Part shown: positions 6,147-7,173 of the stretch, one piece after another | Layout of the letters: each line of letters starts with the position of its first letter | How positions within the stretch are numbered: position 1 is the first letter of the stretch | Assembly: GCA_003538625.1 (NCBI GenBank) | Contig: DPRR01000024.1 | Location: forward strand, 1-7,173 | From: Ignavibacteriales bacterium | Lineage (GTDB): Bacteria; Bacteroidota; Ignavibacteria; Ignavibacteriales; Ignavibacteriaceae | Reading direction: 5' to 3' | DNA: 7,173 nucleotides | The notes under the pieces: generated by a model | What the model was told of the DNA's origin: nothing | The model's database searches: none | Seen by the model: only the letters and a program-made list of their open reading frames with translations | Program-made: the position numbers and the translations under genes

Positions 6147-6804
6147 TAGTATAATTCTTGAATTTGACACAAAAAGAGTTCTCCAGGATGTTTTTCTAAA
6201 AAATGAGACTGGGAAAACGACAGGAATCCTCGGTCGCAACGGAGCGGGGAAATCGTGTTTAATGAATATAATTTATGGAGAACTTCAAACAACAAATAAA
6301 TCAATCCGACTTGATGGAAAAGCAATTTTTGACGGATATAGAAATCCTGAGACATTAAGATATTTGCCACAGTTTAATTTTATCCCGAAATACTTAAAAA
6401 CAAAAAGAATATTTAAGGATTTCAATTTAGATTTCTCAGGATTCATTGAATATTTTCCGGAATTTGAAAAATATTTTAATTCCAGAATAAAAACCTTTTC
6501 AGGAGGAGAAATCAGGATTTTAGAAATTTATTTAATTCTTGCCTCGAAAACAAAATTTTGTATGCTTGACGAACCATTTTCACATGTAATGCCGGTGCAT
6601 GTTGACACGATAAAAAGAATCATTTCGGAAGAGAAAAAAAATAAAGGAATAATTATAACAGACCATTTGTACGAACATATTATTGATATCTGCGATGACA
6701 TTTATGTAATCGCAAACGGAAAAACATATTTGACAAAAGACAGAAACGATTTAATAAAACTTGGATATATAAATGAAAATGAAAAAACGGCTATGTCCGA
6801 GTAG
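6124..6804 (+). CDS. Compact ABC transporter-type ATPase
   Basis: This 226-residue protein is a single ABC nucleotide-binding domain. Walker A is GRNGAGKS (37-44), the Q-loop is around Gln83 (YLPQF), the signature is FSGGE (125-129), Walker B is FCMLDE (145-150) with Glu150 as the catalytic base, and the switch His is His181 (ITDHLYEH). All catalytic residues are present, so it should hydrolyse ATP. The D-loop reads PFSHVMP (151-157) instead of the usual SxLD form; I recall this as a trait of a Bacteroidota family with this layout, not a defect. There is no membrane segment of its own, and its start lies inside the end of the small membrane protein gene, its likely partner. Transport, lipid or bacteriocin handling, or a non-transport role cannot be told apart from the sequence. 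It sits beyond the palindromic spacer, so a direct link to the upstream operon is not supported. Confidence 0.85.
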   Translation: MRHSLEVDSIILEFDTKRVLQDVFLKNETGKTTGILGRNGAGKSCLMNIIYGELQTTNKSIRLDGKAIFDGYRNPETLRYLPQFNFIPKYLKTKRIFKDFNLDFSGFIEYFPEFEKYFNSRIKTFSGGEIRILEIYLILASKTKFCMLDEPFSHVMPVHVDTIKRIISEEKKNKGIIITDHLYEHIIDICDDIYVIANGKTYLTKDRNDLIKLGYINENEKTAMSE

Positions 6805-6808
6805 ATGG

Positions 6809-7055
6809 CCGGTGAGCCATTAAGCCCACCGGAGCTACGCTCCCGCGCGATTTTTTATCGTGTGGTTTGAAAATCAAAAGAACAATGTTCCATCTGGAAT
6901 GAGGCTGAAGCCGAAAAAATCTGAACAAATCAAACCCGTCAGCTAAAGCTGACGGAAATGGCAGGCGGAAATATTTCCCCCGAACAGTCGGGGGACTTCA
7001 GTCAACGGCCTGACAGATCCGGATACTCCCTGTCAGCAGTCCCGACAATTCGGGA
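6809..7055. repeat. Cluster of about nine short inverted repeats after the ABC gene
   Basis: Successive perfect or near-perfect stems are: CCGGTG/CACCGG (6809-6832), GGAGC/GCTCC (6831-6843), TTTGA/TCAAA (6866-6878), TTCCA/TGGAA (6888-6899), GGCT/AGCC (6903-6912), CCGTCAGC-TAAA-GCTGACGG (6936-6955), CCCCCGA-ACAG-TCGGGGG (6977-6994), CTGACAG/CTGTCAG (7010-7036, enclosing the palindrome ATCCGGAT) and TCCCGA-CAAT-TCGGGA (7040-7055). The shortest ones could be chance; the four from 6936 on are unlikely to be. The stretch is GC-rich next to AT-rich genes and has no credible reading frame. It is most likely a block of REP-like repeats; a multi-hairpin RNA is an alternative. Confidence 0.6.
6831..6856 (+). 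terminator. Possible intrinsic terminator after the ABC ATPase gene
   Basis: The hairpin GGAGC-TAC-GCTCC (6831-6843) is followed by CGCGCGA and then six T (6851-6856), 26 nt after the ABC stop. The 7-nt distance between stem and T-run is longer than ideal, so termination is plausible but unproven. Confidence 0.3.
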
Positions 7056-7173
7056 GAAAAGCCGGCCCGGTGATGCAGCGAAACGCAAAAACCACTGCTA
7101 AAACACTGTCAACAAGATTTATAAAAGCCAAAAACAACAAGATTCAATTCTTATTTTTATCAGATATAAATTA
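7056..7173. other. Right-edge non-coding sequence, nothing recognised
   Basis: After the hairpin block the sequence turns AT-rich towards the edge (from about 7100). I see no start codon with a credible frame, no promoter match and no RNA gene. It may be the leader of a gene beyond the window. Confidence 0.4.

Noticed and set aside
6122..6370. Minus-strand frame of 82 codons over the start of the ABC ATPase gene
   Set aside because: It is antisense to the Walker A region of a clear ABC ATPase and has no recognisable domain.
6809..7055. CRISPR array
   Set aside because: The hairpins differ in sequence and spacing; there is no direct repeat of constant length with regular spacers and no cas gene.

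Overview
The window looks like an accessory (defence-island type) stretch of a Bacteroidota chromosome. The reasons are qualitative: AT-rich genes with A-rich leaders and little Shine-Dalgarno sequence, GC-rich palindromic intergenic repeats that contrast with the genes, and a two-gene ABC module of a kind I associate with Flavobacteriia and Bacteroidales. No rRNA, tRNA, CRISPR array or complete insertion sequence is visible. All six convincing genes lie on the + strand.

Layout. Positions 1-324 hold no convincing complete gene. Two overlapping minus-strand frames stay open to the left edge (about 193 to 1), next to a 10-bp palindrome at 191-200. Positions 325-5585 form a tight four-gene operon: a NurA-family nuclease (325-1611), an unrecognised protein with a two-helix C-terminal membrane anchor (1634-2665), a HerA/DUF87-type hexameric ATPase (2665-4347), and a DUF4338 protein related to DruA of the Druantia anti-phage system (4356-5585). 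The gaps are 22 nt, a 1-nt overlap (TAATG) and 8 nt. Positions 5586-5816 are a non-coding, strongly palindromic spacer. Positions 5817-6804 hold a small three-helix membrane protein whose end overlaps a compact ABC ATPase by 23 nt. Positions 6805-7173 are non-coding and contain about nine short inverted repeats in a row.

How the genes may work together. NurA and HerA are established partners: HerA is a ring translocase that feeds DNA to the NurA nuclease. Here the pair is split by a membrane-anchored protein and followed by a DruA-like protein. DruA and HerA-type ATPases are each known from anti-phage systems, but I do not recall a named system with this quartet. My main proposal is an undescribed or under-described membrane-associated NurA-HerA-DruA defence system in which the motor and nuclease destroy invading DNA. 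The sequence supports the families and the operon; the defence role is inference. The downstream ABC/membrane pair appears to be a separate unit, divided from the operon by the palindromic spacer.
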